Origin: Rosellinia necatrix
Taxonomy: Eukaryota > Ascomycota > Sordariomycetes > Xylariales > Xylariaceae
Length of the DNA: 64,000 nucleotides
Direction of reading: 5' to 3'
Assembly (NCBI GenBank): GCA_021209875.1
Contig: JAGYVD010000010.1
Location: forward strand, 3,038,001-3,102,000
Below the pieces are notes generated by a model. The model saw nothing but the letters and a program-made list of their open reading frames with translations. It was not told the DNA's origin and did not search any database. How positions within the stretch are numbered: position 1 is the first letter of the stretch; each line of letters starts with the position of its first letter. Below, one piece after another: positions 12,382 through 22,783 of the stretch. The position numbers and the translations under genes are program-made.

Positions 12382-14178
12382 TCCTGCCGCTCCGGCTACA
12401 CCACCCATTCGGGGCTGACTCGGACCCACGTACTTATTACACACATATACACACTTACACACATACAGGCGGAGTGCAGCCCTACCTCCGGTACATCTTC
12501 GGCGACGTCTTCGGCTTCCTGGCCGCCTGGACCTGGGTCGTCGCCGTCATGCCCGCCACCCTGGCCATCCTCAGCATCGTCTTCGTCGAGAGCATCTACT
12601 CGGCCGCCGGCGTCACCGGCGAGGCCGGCCGCATCGCGCACAAGCTGCTCTCCGTCCTCGTCCTCGTCCTCGTCAGCGTCGCCAACTCCATCAGCACCAA
12701 GACCACCACCCGCCTCAACGGCTTCTTCGTCCTCACCAAGTTCGCCGCCGTCGCCGCTGTCGTCATCGCCGGGCTTGCTGTCGTCATCGTCCAGGCGTCG
12801 CATCCCGATCGGGACGACGTCGGGGGCCGCGATTGGTTCACGAAACCTGTATGTCGTTTTCGTGCTTGGCATTGTCCTCCCATCCTCCCCCCCTTTTCTC
12901 TTTTTTTCTTTTCTCTTTTTTTCTTTTCTCTTTTTTTCTTTTCTCTTTTTTTCCTTTCTCTTTTTTTCTTTTCTCTTTTAGTACCAGCAGTCGGCAAACC
13001 CGACTAGGTTTCTCTCATATCGACGACTGGTACATTTACTGAGTGTCAAAGTGGTTTGGTACCCGACCTACTGTAAATCCTGACGGAAGCCGAACCGATT
13101 GGGAAGAACTGAGCGAATGGGAGCTCCTGGGGCACTACTCAACCGCCCTCTACGGCGCGCTATGGGCCTACTCCGGTTGGGATAAGGTGAGTGAGCGCTT
13201 GAAAAGAGCGAGGCTCGAAAAAAGAAACCCCTCTGCCTCCCTCAACGTAGGAGTTAACTAGTGAAAATTAAAAACAAAAAGGCCATTTACATCTCTGCGG
13301 AACTATCCGCCCCGGCCAAGCAACTCCCGCTCGCCATCAACACCGCGATCCCGACCATTGTGCTCTGCTTCATCACCGCTAATGCCGCCTATTACGTCTT
13401 ACTGCCGTGGGACGTGGTGTCGACGACGGATAGCGTCGCCGTGGTGCGTTTTAGAAACACCTCTCCCTCCGTTTTCCTACCCTACCTCTACCCCTACCCT
13501 CCTCACAGGCAAAATGGCTAACACAACAACAAGACCGCCGTCACGCGCCTCCTCGGCCGCGCCCCCGGCATCGCCGCCGCCGCGCTCATCTGCCTTGTGG
13601 TGGCCGGGTCGCTGCTCGGCAACTCGTTCGTGGCCGGGCGCATGGCTGTCGCGGCCGCGCGTCAGGGCTGGCTTCCGCGCGCGCTGGCGCGGCTGGGCAG
13701 CCTCGGCGGAGTCAAGGACCAAGATCAGGAGGACCAAGCCCAGAACCGACGAAGCCAAGACCGGACAGCATCGGAGGACAGCGACGGTGATGATAGTAGT
13801 GCAGATACTAATAAGGAGGCGGCGGTGGAGTCCGACGCCCCGGTCAACGCCATCGCCCTGTCGGCGGCGCTCGCGACGCTGTACGTGCTCGGCGGCAGCT
13901 TCCGCGCCCTGCTGACCTTCAACGGGCTCGGCGAGTACGCGTTCTTTTTCCTCGCTGTGCTCGGCGCCGTCGTGCTGCGCGTCCGCGAGCCGGGCCTGCG
14001 CCGCCCCTATCGCCCGCCCGTCGCCGTCCCGGTCATCTTCGCGATTGTTAGTGGGTTTTTGGTCGTGCGCGGCGCGCTGTTCGCGCCCGCGCTCGCTGCC
14101 CTGCTGGTCGTGCTCTGGGGCGTTGGTGGGGTTGTGTATTGGATGCGGGGAGGGGGTGATGAGGGAGGAAGGGGATGA
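11961..14178 (+). CDS. Amino-acid permease, SLC7/LAT type (MUP-like)
   Basis: A twelve-span-type APC-superfamily transporter of the L-type/methionine-permease group, expected in the plasma membrane. Five exons, 11961-12306, 12469-12848, 13052-13186, 13282-13443 and 13534-14178, are phase-consistent and give about 555 aa. Hallmarks are the TM1 motif GSGVFTSPGSI, the helix ALVVWLVGGVLAWTGASTMAEL, then GGVQPYLRYIFGD and AYSGWDKAIYISAEL across a splice, then QLPLAINTAIPTIVLCF and GNSFVAGRMAVAAARQG. The ATG at 11961 has a good context (ACCATGG). Introns 1 and 2 carry a TGCC repeat and a long 15-nt pyrimidine repeat. An acidic, Asp/Gln/Ser-rich insert of about 45 residues (from KDQDQEDQAQ) lies after the GRMAVAAARQG helix. 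Substrate cannot be read from sequence. The acceptor of exon 3 (AAAG at 13051) was chosen by frame and family fit. Confidence 0.88.
12347..12380. repeat. (TGCC)n repeat in intron 1 of the permease
   Basis: About eight tandem CCTG tetranucleotides followed by a single-base variant. It lies wholly inside the intron. Confidence 0.9.
12897..12980. repeat. 15-nt pyrimidine tandem repeat in intron 2 of the permease
   Basis: Between five and six copies of CTCTTTTTTTCTTTT, one with a T-to-C change. The purine-free strand lies upstream of the inferred acceptor at 13050-13051. Confidence 0.9.
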
Positions 14179-15616
14179 GGGAGAGGAGGAAGGTTGAGAG
14201 GGTGATTATGGTGATGGCAGTGGCAGTTGCTGTTCGTTAATGCGGTTGGGGGGAGAGAGCAGAAGGAACACTTGCGGTATATTATTCGTGGAGCTGGTGT
14301 CGCTAGTATTAGTTTATTTCTCTGGCTGTGTACATAATCACATGTCAAATACGCCTGCGTATTTGTTAATAGCATGAATGCTCTCTTATATCACAGCTGT
14401 TCGTACTTGATGTCTATTCATTACGTTTACATCTAGGATTGAAAACTAAGATTACTATTGTAGTGCTCCTCTTTTGCAATATTCCTAAGTTATGGGCATG
14501 GGTTCGGGACCGCTGCTGAGAATATAAATTATATTATTACAGGATTAGTCAAAATTAGTACATATCGTAACAGCTTCCTCGGCGTCTAACTTCGCCATTA
14601 CGTCCCATTGTCATGTCCCGCTGACACTCCCGTCGTCGACCACGTGTTTCTCTCATGAATTCCAAATCGCCACAGGATATGACAATATAAACCCGCAACA
14701 GTCGTGTTGGAGTTAGCGTTGTCGTGTTTTGTTCATGACTAAATTAAACTCTACTTACCTGGGCCAGGTGAGGGTAGGGCAGGTTAGGTTTACTTGAAGC
14801 ATTCCGGTTTGGCCGTGTGGTGTGGGGTTACATCGACATCCCCGGCGGTTGAGGATTGTATTCTAACCGACGGCTGTCAAACGTGCAGGACTACCCAGCC
14901 AAGCGAGAACGGCGATCAGAAGAAGGGTCCGGCATTGTCGCCTCGGGATAGTCCAGTCGGGCGCAGCACCTTCCCTTTTGCGTCGTCGGCGGAGCTCACG
15001 GTGGTTGGTGCCGATGAAACTGGGTATGGCGGAGCCGCCTGTGGGCCGTGTGGTCACGCCAACCAGTACCCGAGATAGAAACGGTGATCAGCTGTCCGTT
15101 TTCCGCCCGTATTGTCGACCATCGTATCCGGAAGGCTGGCCACCCATCGTGCCAAGTAGGGCTGCTGTCGGGGTGCAGATACCAGATGGCATGTGGAGTG
15201 CCTCCATATGCAGAAGAACTGGGTTGGCCGGCTGTGGGCACCAACCGGGAGTGTCGATGTCCAGCAGAGCGTCAAGCGTGTTAGTGATGTTGGTTTGGAT
15301 TTAGCTTGCCAGCCTAAGTGTCCTTGCGGCCCGAACCCACCAATGAGCCGTTGATAGCACCAGTCTGTGCCGACGGCCTATCCATGAACCATGGTGTCGC
15401 GTCCTGGCTTTTGCATTGGGCCGAGAGCTCGGATCATGGCACGTCGCCATGGAAAGACGTAAACCGCAAACAGACGGCCGCTCTATTCTCCCGCACCATC
15501 GCCGTCAAAATCGGTCCGGCGCTCATCCCCTGATTCCTCCCTCCACTCCGTGGGAAATACACGCCATTCTGTCTGGAAGCAAATCCCTGTTGTATCCGGC
15601 CTTGTCCACGTAGACA
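14179..15616. other. Intergenic, possibly decayed sequence
   Basis: The first 600 nt are AT-rich. From 14800 the composition is gene-like and short frames open in several phases on both strands, but none shows a known motif and none is clearly favoured. Confidence 0.35.
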
Positions 15617-16144
15617 ATGCCTTTTAGTATAGTCGGCCGCAAGAAACATCATCAGGCCCCCGACAGAAAATTAAGTCCGAGAAGCAGACAAGCCAAAAGA
15701 GCTAGCCAAAGGCTCACCACGGTGTACCTGACGATATACGTGTTCCGGGGGGAGCCCGACGTACTTACTCGCCGGCATGTCCTCATGTACTTCACATCAC
15801 CAGATAACCCAGAATTCCACGAGACCATCCACATACAACGCGATGACGAGAACTCCCCCTGGTTTATCGAGCGAGAGAGGCTCGAGAGAGACTGGATCAT
15901 CACCAACACGTACCTCTCTCACGTGAATGCGGGGACCGTGCAGGCGTATTGCGGTCGAGAGTCCGCGATTGTCGACGTCTTCGAAACGGTGCCGGTGGAG
16001 GACCGGGATGACGGCTTCAACTGCCAGCACTTCCTGTTGGAGGGCATGCAGGAGATGGTGCGCCGAGGCTATCAGACGTGGGCGTGGTATACTTCGGTTG
16101 AAGACGAGCTGACGACGGAGCTGGTTAGAGATACCGCTGGGTAG
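15617..16144 (+). CDS. Hypothetical protein, 175 aa
   Basis: One uninterrupted frame from ATG (15617) to stop. The N-terminal 35 residues are strongly basic (GRKKHHQ...RSRQAKRASQR). The rest is mixed alpha/beta-like: LTTVYLTIYVFRGE, HVLMYFTSPDNPEFHETIHI, WIITNTYLSHVNAGTVQAY, then DDGFNCQHFLLEGMQEMVRRGYQTWAWY. The pattern GFNCQHFLLEG recalls uncharacterised fungal proteins of similar size. I do not recognise a named family and assign no function. No signal peptide or membrane span. The 3' end faces the minus-strand kinase-like gene about 150 nt away. Confidence 0.6.
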   Translation: MPFSIVGRKKHHQAPDRKLSPRSRQAKRASQRLTTVYLTIYVFRGEPDVLTRRHVLMYFTSPDNPEFHETIHIQRDDENSPWFIERERLERDWIITNTYLSHVNAGTVQAYCGRESAIVDVFETVPVEDRDDGFNCQHFLLEGMQEMVRRGYQTWAWYTSVEDELTTELVRDTAG

Positions 16145-16293
16145 CCGGCGGCGGTTTGTCTTATTTTTGAGGACCTGCAGCGATCGTGGGGCCGAGGATA
16201 TTAATCATAGGTGCAGTATGGTTGATTCGGAGGAGCAAATAAACCAGCCGCCGAGAACGCGAGTTCTCCGGCGCGAGTCCAGGTGATAAGGAT

Positions 16294-17472
16294 TTAGTTG
16301 AGCCGGAGAATGAAATTCATGAGGATGTATTCGAGGTCGTAGCGCTTGGCGAAGAGAGACGGAATATGCTGGCCCAGCGTGTCCCAGTCTAGATTATCCA
16401 GCCCACGCAATGCAAATACGTATTCCCAGTATTCGGGATACCACCCCGCAAATTCCCAATCTAGGAGGGCGACGATGCGGCCGTCGCGGATTATGATGTT
16501 CCGCGAGGCAATGTCACCATGCGTGAAGACGATGGGATATTCGGCGCCGAGCTGGGTGGTGATCTGGTGCCAGTACATGGATTGCGCCTCCAGCCTCTTC
16601 GGCGGCCGGACGAGCCAGTCGTGCATCTCGGCCAGGCTGCCGAACGGGCCGCCCGAGCGGGTCATGATGCTCGGGACCACGACGCCCTGCCCGTCGAGGC
16701 GGCCGAGGGTGGTGGTGCCGCGGAGGGCGCGCATCTGCGCGATGTAGCCGCCCAGCTCGGCCAGGATCCCGGCGCGCTCGGCGGCCGTCAGGACCGGCCA
16801 GGCCTGCTGCAGCGTCCGCCCCTCGACGTACTCCATGGTGACGCGGTCCCAGGCGCTGTCGATCACCGCGGGCACCGGGATCGTCGTGTGCGCCCGGACG
16901 AAGCGCAGCGCGGCCGCCTCGTTCGGGTGGTCGCGCGCGCCCCAGCCGTGCGCGCTCGCCGTGTACTTGGTCAGCAGGCGCCCGTGCCGCACCGCGTACC
17001 GGTCGTTGCAGTGGTAGATGATGTCGCCCTCGGGGAACGGGGCGCGCTCCCGCCGCGGCGGCGGCGCGTCGCCGAACAGCGCCCGCGCCCGGTCCCGCCG
17101 GCTCATCTCGTCCAGGAGCGCCATGCCCCGCAGAGGCGGCCCGTCCGCGTCCGCATCCGCATTTGCATCCGCGCTCTTCGCCTTCCGCGGCGGGCGCTCC
17201 TCGTGACTCGGCCGCGGCACGGCCGCCAGCCGCCGGGCCAGGCCCGGATGCCGGTCCAGGAACCGGTCCGCGAAGTCCGGCCGCAGCCGCCCCTCGTCGT
17301 CGCCGTCGCGCCGCAGCACGCGCGACGCGAACCACCGGATCAGCCCCTTGTCCACCCGCGTGCCCCCGGACCGCTCCTTGGACACCCAGTCGGAGATCTC
17401 CTGCTGCTGGCGCGCTGATACCGGCAGCTGCGGTGGCTCGGGCTGCTCGTCGATTGGCATTGCTTCTCTCAT
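16294..17472 (-). CDS. CENP-B/Tc5-type HTH fused to APH-like kinase domain
   Basis: Single-exon frame of 392 aa. Residues about 20-85 (SARQQQEISDWVSKE ... FADRFLDRHPGLARRL) have the spacing of the CENP-B/Tc5-transposase DNA-binding helix-turn-helix, including the closing F..RHP.L pattern. An Ala/Asp low-complexity linker (about residues 100-110) follows. The C-terminal 230 residues are an aminoglycoside-phosphotransferase-like (APH) kinase: a YTASAHG..NEAAALRFVR segment, the hinge MEYVEGRTL, catalytic loop THGDIASRNIII (HGDxxxxN) and metal-binding LLDWEFAG. All catalytic-loop residues are present, so activity is plausible; the substrate is unknown. APH-fold proteins are common in fungi and are usually not drug-resistance enzymes. 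The ATG at 17472 is used; a second in-frame ATG lies four codons on. Confidence 0.8.
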   Translation of the reverse strand: MREAMPIDEQPEPPQLPVSARQQQEISDWVSKERSGGTRVDKGLIRWFASRVLRRDGDDEGRLRPDFADRFLDRHPGLARRLAAVPRPSHEERPPRKAKSADANADADADGPPLRGMALLDEMSRRDRARALFGDAPPPRRERAPFPEGDIIYHCNDRYAVRHGRLLTKYTASAHGWGARDHPNEAAALRFVRAHTTIPVPAVIDSAWDRVTMEYVEGRTLQQAWPVLTAAERAGILAELGGYIAQMRALRGTTTLGRLDGQGVVVPSIMTRSGGPFGSLAEMHDWLVRPPKRLEAQSMYWHQITTQLGAEYPIVFTHGDIASRNIIIRDGRIVALLDWEFAGWYPEYWEYVFALRGLDNLDWDTLGQHIPSLFAKRYDLEYILMNFILRLN

Positions 17473-18249
17473 CGGCGCATTGGGAAACGAGTCATGGTAC
17501 TGTGGTATTTTGTGAGGGTGGACGAAGAGGGGTTTACTAGGCTACGTGTTGCTTGTGTGCACTTTAGTAAGTAAATAAGTGGTGATTGTTGGATGGGTAA
17601 CTGTAGGTGGGTAGGTAAGTAGGTAAGGTACCTCTGGATTCAGGACTGCCTAAGGAGGTTAGAGTGGTATCTCGGCATCGACTAATTCGGAGACCTTGCA
17701 CCTGTGGGGGTGTTATCAGTACTTCAGGGGTTCTTATACACCAGGTAACTAGTGTATGCCTGACCTCAATTCACACAAACAGCCCGCGTTATCGCTTTAA
17801 TATGGGCTTGGACTGGGCTGGCATGTTCTCCTCAGCTATAGACCATTCGGGATTATCCGCATGGAGATAAGAATCATATAACTACCCTGTTTTATTCGAC
17901 TTTTTTTTATGATTGATCTGTATATTCCCAGACCTGGTTGCGCCTTTGCCGCGAAATAATTGTTTTGGTTTCAGCTAATACAATCGAATGCATGCGTCTC
18001 CGTCACTGCTGAGTGGGGGACTACTCTACAATTTCGTTGGGCATGTCAAGCGAAGCGAATCACCCCGTCGTGAGCTGAGCCGCCGACGGCTAATCGTTAT
18101 TCAGCCCCCCCGACCTTGTTGCCAGAAGTAAAGCTGCCCCGGCAGGCGTTCCAAGTACAAAGCAGCGTGAGCTTGCTGCCCAAACCAAAGGCTTCGCCGC
18201 ACAGGAATTGGTTTATTTATTTAATAAATGTTTGATGTGACCCTGACTC
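17473..18249. other. Intergenic
   Basis: Contains a GTAG/GTAA-rich stretch at about 17600-17630 in the presumed promoter of the minus-strand kinase-like gene. No supported coding sequence. Confidence 0.45.
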
Positions 18250-18603
18250 TTAAAGCATCGTGGCATCTCGAGGATTCTCATACTTGGGAGGATTGTGACT
18301 GGTTTGGTCCCCGAATTTATGGCTAGTTTTTCTGACGACGGAGCTTGCTTTGTCGTAGTCTACTAGCAATGTCGCCGGATTCACCTTGTAGTGCGCAGTA
18401 TTCAGATCGTAGTCAATATAAAAAATATCGAAAACTAAGGCGTCTAACTTCGGCCACTGTCGTATCGCAATAAGTCGACTTTTTTCATAAGCGACGTCCA
18501 GAGACGTGCACGTATTGAGAACAACTTGGTCATATGTCAATGAATAAGGAGCCGATTTCGTTCTTAGAAAGACAGCAACCCTCGCCAGTCCTCGGGTCCT
18601 CAA
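18250..18603 (-). pseudogene. Unrecognised open frame without ATG, possible remnant
   Basis: A 117-codon frame with protein-like content (QVVLNTCTSLDVAYEK, RLIAIRQWPKLDALVFDIFY, VNPATLLVDYDKASS) but opening at a TTG, with a stop a few codons upstream and no internal ATG near its start. It could be the last exon of a lost gene. No family recognised. Confidence 0.3.
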
Positions 18604-18889
18604 TAGATCGGTGGCGGGCTAGCATATTATGAGACTCTCACGTAGCGATGGGAGAAGTTGTTTTTTTATCACTTTTATGGTGATTAGATTTCGGGTGGCC
18701 ATCTTAATTTTGTTCAAGAGGGATAATCAAGTCAGTATCTGCCGGCATCCGTTCATGCTGCCTCAAGAATCCTGTGCAACTTACATTTGGACTACATGTC
18801 CATCGACGCATGCAGTAATTGTGATACCTGTGACAGAATGATAAATCTTCGTGCTGCAGTTAAAACCGGCTAATATATATTAGGGCGTC

Positions 18890-18897
18890 TATAAATA
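18890..18897 (+). promoter_or_regulatory. TATA-like box upstream of the M13 relic
   Basis: TATAAATA lies about 30 nt before the first sequence with coding character in the decayed metalloprotease, at a plausible distance for a former core promoter. Confidence 0.4.
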
Positions 18898-18919
18898 CCA
18901 TCCTGCAGAACACACGTTC

Positions 18920-20470
18920 GAAAACACTACCATGCCGCTTGACGTACAAGGCCAAAGCCAGGCAGGATGTGCTCGTGCAGCTGCTAACTAATTGTAAGCA
19001 CATACCTCATAATACTACTAAAATAACCACAAAAAATAACATGGTATAGGCTGCGAGCGATAATGAGGATATTTTTAATATGGTGGCTGGCGATTTTGCT
19101 GCCTGTGTAGATGTCGGTGAGATTGATGAGGGGGGGTTGACTGGCTTTCCCGATATCATTTCCTAACTGTAGAAGCTATCTCCTACTGAGGACTACAAGT
19201 CCAACGAAACCATCCATAGCAGGTTCATATTTTGAGAAGTACAAAGACACGATTTCCTTCCTAAATTATGTTGACACAGCCGTATTCGGTGACTTCGGCA
19301 TCGTCGCGGTTGTCTTGAATCCCGTAAACGAGCGACCTCTCTAAGCAGAGACGTGACGCTCTTTAACACGCCTACAGGGCACCGTGATCCCAAGCTATAT
19401 TTTCATTTCACCGCTAAGCGAGAAAGCCATAGTCGCAACTTATGACATCTCTACTCTCGCTACCTGGAACCTCACAGATGTCGTAAAGCGAGTTGAAATA
19501 ATGTTACCGAAAGTTGTCGAGCAGCGTGTCGCAGAAAACTTAGCGTCGGGCCTACTCAATCCTTCAACAACGTTGGCTGAGATATATATCAGGGCCGACC
19601 CAACGGGTGTAGACCTAACGGTTGTACAAGTTCGTGTTATCAATCTCCGTCTTGATTCTTCGAGAGCACGCCCTCTTGCCCCATAACAGAAGTTTTACTA
19701 CACCACAGCCGTCTTAGAAGCTGCCAAAGCAGCATTGGCCCTGGGATTTCCGGGAGTTATCAGTAGGCTGGCACCAGAAGGTTACAAGGCCGACAGGATT
19801 CAGATCCAAGCCCTAGATATATGGGCCAACGTGTCTGAGGTCGTAAGACAGACCACTGCCGCTACCATCCAAGCGGCCATCATATTCTCGGCCTCTGGTG
19901 ACTACGATCCCTATATCAATGGATCTGCCGTGAGCTACTTCCTTGTCGTGTTAGGAATGCCCAGAGTGAGGTCTAGTCACTATGAGGTAGCAGCTTAGTA
20001 GCAGGTAGATAGCCAAGTATAGGGGTAGGGCTCAATATCTTTGATTCCTGGGCCTACCATCTAGGTGGGAGGCATTCAGTCCTTATATGCGCGAGTATAT
20101 CTCTAGAGCTACATCATAGGGTATCTGGTACCTCGCCATGTGCTTTATCCGCCTGACATTCCTGTCATTTATTTGCTCATCACATTCATTACCTCTGTAT
20201 GACTAATTTAGATGCAGGGCCCGGCTCAGAACCGTATGAAGGAATGTGCACGATATCTCGACAAGAGTCTTGCTTGGATGAGTAGCAAGTTCTATGTAGA
20301 GCAGCAATACAGTAGTGAGGACCGTGATACGGTGACTACCATGATGGAAAATCTAGTCGCTTCATTCGCCGAGAGAGTCAAGAATGTAAACTAGATGGAT
20401 GAGGAGACTAGAGACCGTGTATTGGCGGGGTTGGACAAGACGGCACGCCGGCTACGCTGCAGAATTCGGG
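18920..20470 (+). pseudogene. Decayed, truncated M13 (neprilysin-like) metallopeptidase
   Basis: Scattered blocks match the N-terminal domain of M13 endopeptidases in the right order: ARQDVLVQLLTN (about 18960-18994, before a GTAAGC donor), then from about 19050 ASDNEDIFNMVAGDFAACVD, DTISFLNYVDTAVFGDFGI near 19240-19300, IPSYIFISPLSEKA from 19387, RLAPEGYKADRI near 19765, then MKECARYLDKSLAWMSSKFYVEQ (20236-20304) and the signature that should read WMDEETR. At that point the Trp codon is TAG (20392-20394), one G-to-A change. Other stops and frame changes interrupt it. The C-terminal catalytic domain with HExxH and ExxxD zinc ligands is not found downstream, so the gene is both broken and truncated. 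Such enzymes normally cleave peptides outside the cell; this copy cannot be active. Confidence 0.75.
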
Positions 20471-21314
20471 GCCTTTTCGGAGGGCGTTTGGGTGCCAGGT
20501 GAAGGAGCCGACTTGTAAGCTTTGGTAGGTAGCCTACTTTGGGGTGACGCTCGTGATAATTGTTTAGATTGGGCGAGTCGAATACGATGAGGGTTGGGAT
20601 AGCTAAGGGGTTAATGTTAGATACGAGCTCATATCAGTCTTGTTACTCTGGTTTGATTTTGATTTCATACTACATAACATAAGTACATGTATTGTGGTCT
20701 CTTGTCCCATTGACGTTGCCTTGTTGTAAATCTAACAAGTCTTCCGCTGCCATTCTTTAACGTCTATATGATGGCACCCGTCCGTGGATAGCCAGGAGCT
20801 TCCCAATCGCAAGATCTTTTGACCCATCGGTAACAACCAACAAAGTACAACACAACATGGGTGATCTATATCTGGGTACAGATTTAGCAAACGTTCATAG
20901 CTGTGTTTTGTAAAATAGTACGGCCAAGGAGCACCCTTGGTCTCATATAACACTATTCAAATGGCTTTTTCTTTTATGGTCATTGTCGCCCTATCAATAC
21001 CATGACCTAAAATGCACCCTCTACTCGATTTGGTTGTCGATGGCATTGCGATTTAGAGGGATAATGGCAAGTTCGTTAGCAATCGTAGATAGGCTAATGG
21101 ATAACCTCGCTGCAATGCCATTGGGGAATGCCAACTTCTCGACTGCTCGACTGCTTCTCGTATTTTGGTCAATCTGCGGTGGTAACGATCGATATTTATA
21201 GACCGCCGTAGGTTCCCCAACAACCTAACCCAATTAGTTAACCTAGTAGGAGTTTAGGCCGCCTAATGATACCTGAAGTTGACTTGTACCTCTTACAGGG
21301 GTCTAGGCTACACC
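20471..21314. other. Intergenic
   Basis: No gene seen. The missing C-terminal half of the metallopeptidase is not recognisable here in any frame. The last 200 nt are the presumed promoter of the exonuclease gene. Confidence 0.45.
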
Positions 21315-22014
21315 ATGGCGACAGCTCATTTTTCCATCGACGCAACTTCACCCCACCTTTTGGCAGCATCAAACCCGAGAACAATGGCTGGAGACAATGC
21401 TTTGGTGTGGATCGACTGCGAGGTGAACTACCGAGCCCTCTCCCGTGCGGACATGCCATGTAGGATGTTGACGTTTGATTTAGATGACGGGCCTGGACCC
21501 GGATCGCGAGGAGATTATCGAAATATTCTGCATCATCACTACCGGCACATTGGAGGTAGTCGACGACGGGGGTTGGGGGGTGGTGGTGCGCCAGACCAAG
21601 GAGAGGATGGACATGATGGATGATTGGTGCACGCAGACACACGCGCGGTCCGGGCTGACCGCCTCTGTTATCGCGTCCAAGGTGACCCCGGAGCAGGCGG
21701 CCGAGGGCTTGCTGGCCTACATCAAGCGCCACATACCACAGGAGAAGATAGCGCTGCTGGCGGGGAACAGCGTGCACGCCGACCGCGCGTTCTTGCGCAA
21801 GGAGCCGTACAAGAAAGTCGTAGAACACCTGCACCATCGCATCCTCGACGTGAGCACCATCAAGGAAGCGGCGCGTCGCTGGTGCCACGACGAGGTGCTG
21901 CGGAACGCGCCGAGGAAACAGGGCCTCCACCAGGCGAAGGAGGACATTCTCGAGAGCATTGCCGAGGCCCGTTACTATAAGGACGTCATATTTGGGAATA
22001 AAAGCAGCCACTAA
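21315..22014 (+). CDS. rex2: Oligoribonuclease (mitochondrial-type 3'-5' exoribonuclease)
   Basis: A DEDDh exonuclease that degrades the shortest RNA fragments to nucleotides; the yeast homologue Rex2 is mitochondrial. Two exons, 21315-21422 and 21484-22014, joined in phase 0 across a 61-nt intron, give about 212 aa. ExoI is WIDCE|MTGLD, split exactly by the intron; ExoII is NSVHADRAFL; ExoIII is in HQAKEDILESIAEARYY, which supplies the His and last Asp. The central DVSTIKEAARRW is also typical. Starting at 21315 adds a 23-residue extension (MATAHFSIDATSPHLLAA...) that might aid organelle targeting; the next in-frame ATG at 21384 would give the minimal enzyme. All active-site residues are intact. 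Confidence 0.92.
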
Positions 22015-22783
22015 GCGCGAGGCGACGAGTTTCTCTCTCGCTAGTTCGTCACGGTCGTACTAGGTCATAATATATACAGGTATATATAGCTACTTACTTA
22101 CCTATGTAAGTGTTCGGGGGGTAATGGGGTAGGTATCGTTACCGCTTCACGTTGGCTATCTACAAGCTGGACGGCTCGGTAGCGACGACTCGGTAGCGAC
22201 GACTCGGTAGCATCGATAATAGAAAAGCGGTGGCGCACTTACTAGTGCCAATATTGTTACGTCCTGATATGATGCGATGCACTGGATGCGGCTGATGTGT
22301 GTCCATTCTGGCGGCTCTCAACGTTTGAGACCAGGGAATAGGCGAGAGGGGAGGAGGGGTTCGAAGAGGGGTGGTATAAGTGCTCGAGTGCCGAGAGAGA
22401 TAAGTAAGTATTTGTTTCCAAGCCGGGGGTTAGTTACTTACACTGTATTGGGAAGGCAGATTCTCCCCTGAGAGGTACAGTGCGAGCATTGCCATACCCC
22501 CACCTCGTTGTGATTGTTTCCATCGTGAACCCCACCTCAGGTACCTGAAAGCATGCATTATTGACATGGCAAGCTTGGGCTTGCAAGTTGCAACCAACCC
22601 CGCCATCACGTTTCCTGCCCGCCTTACGTAGTTGATTGAAATCGATGTATCCCACCTTTCACAAGCTACCCGTCACCCTTGGTCTCGCCCCTTATTTCTT
22701 TCTAAGCACCCAACGTCTCTCCGCTCCTTTACTTCTCTCTCATCAATTGCGATAACTAGATTCGATTCTCACCAACCGCCATC
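22015..22783. other. Intergenic/promoter region of phosphoglucomutase
   Basis: Contains a short tandem repeat (listed separately) and, in the last 110 nt, a pyrimidine-rich stretch (CTCTCCGCTCC, CTTCTCTCTC) such as often precedes starts of highly expressed fungal genes. Confidence 0.5.
22175..22216. repeat. 14-nt tandem repeat
   Basis: Three copies of CTCGGTAGCGACGA, the last with two changes. Confidence 0.85.

Noticed and set aside
12301..12470. CRISPR-like spacing of short repeats
   Set aside because: Simple TGCC and dinucleotide repeats within an intron of a eukaryotic gene; no spacer structure.
16514..17418. Long open frames on both strands overlapping the kinase-like gene
   Set aside because: They are GC-rich shadows with Arg/Pro/Gly-rich translations and no motifs; the minus frame with HGDxxxxN is the real gene.
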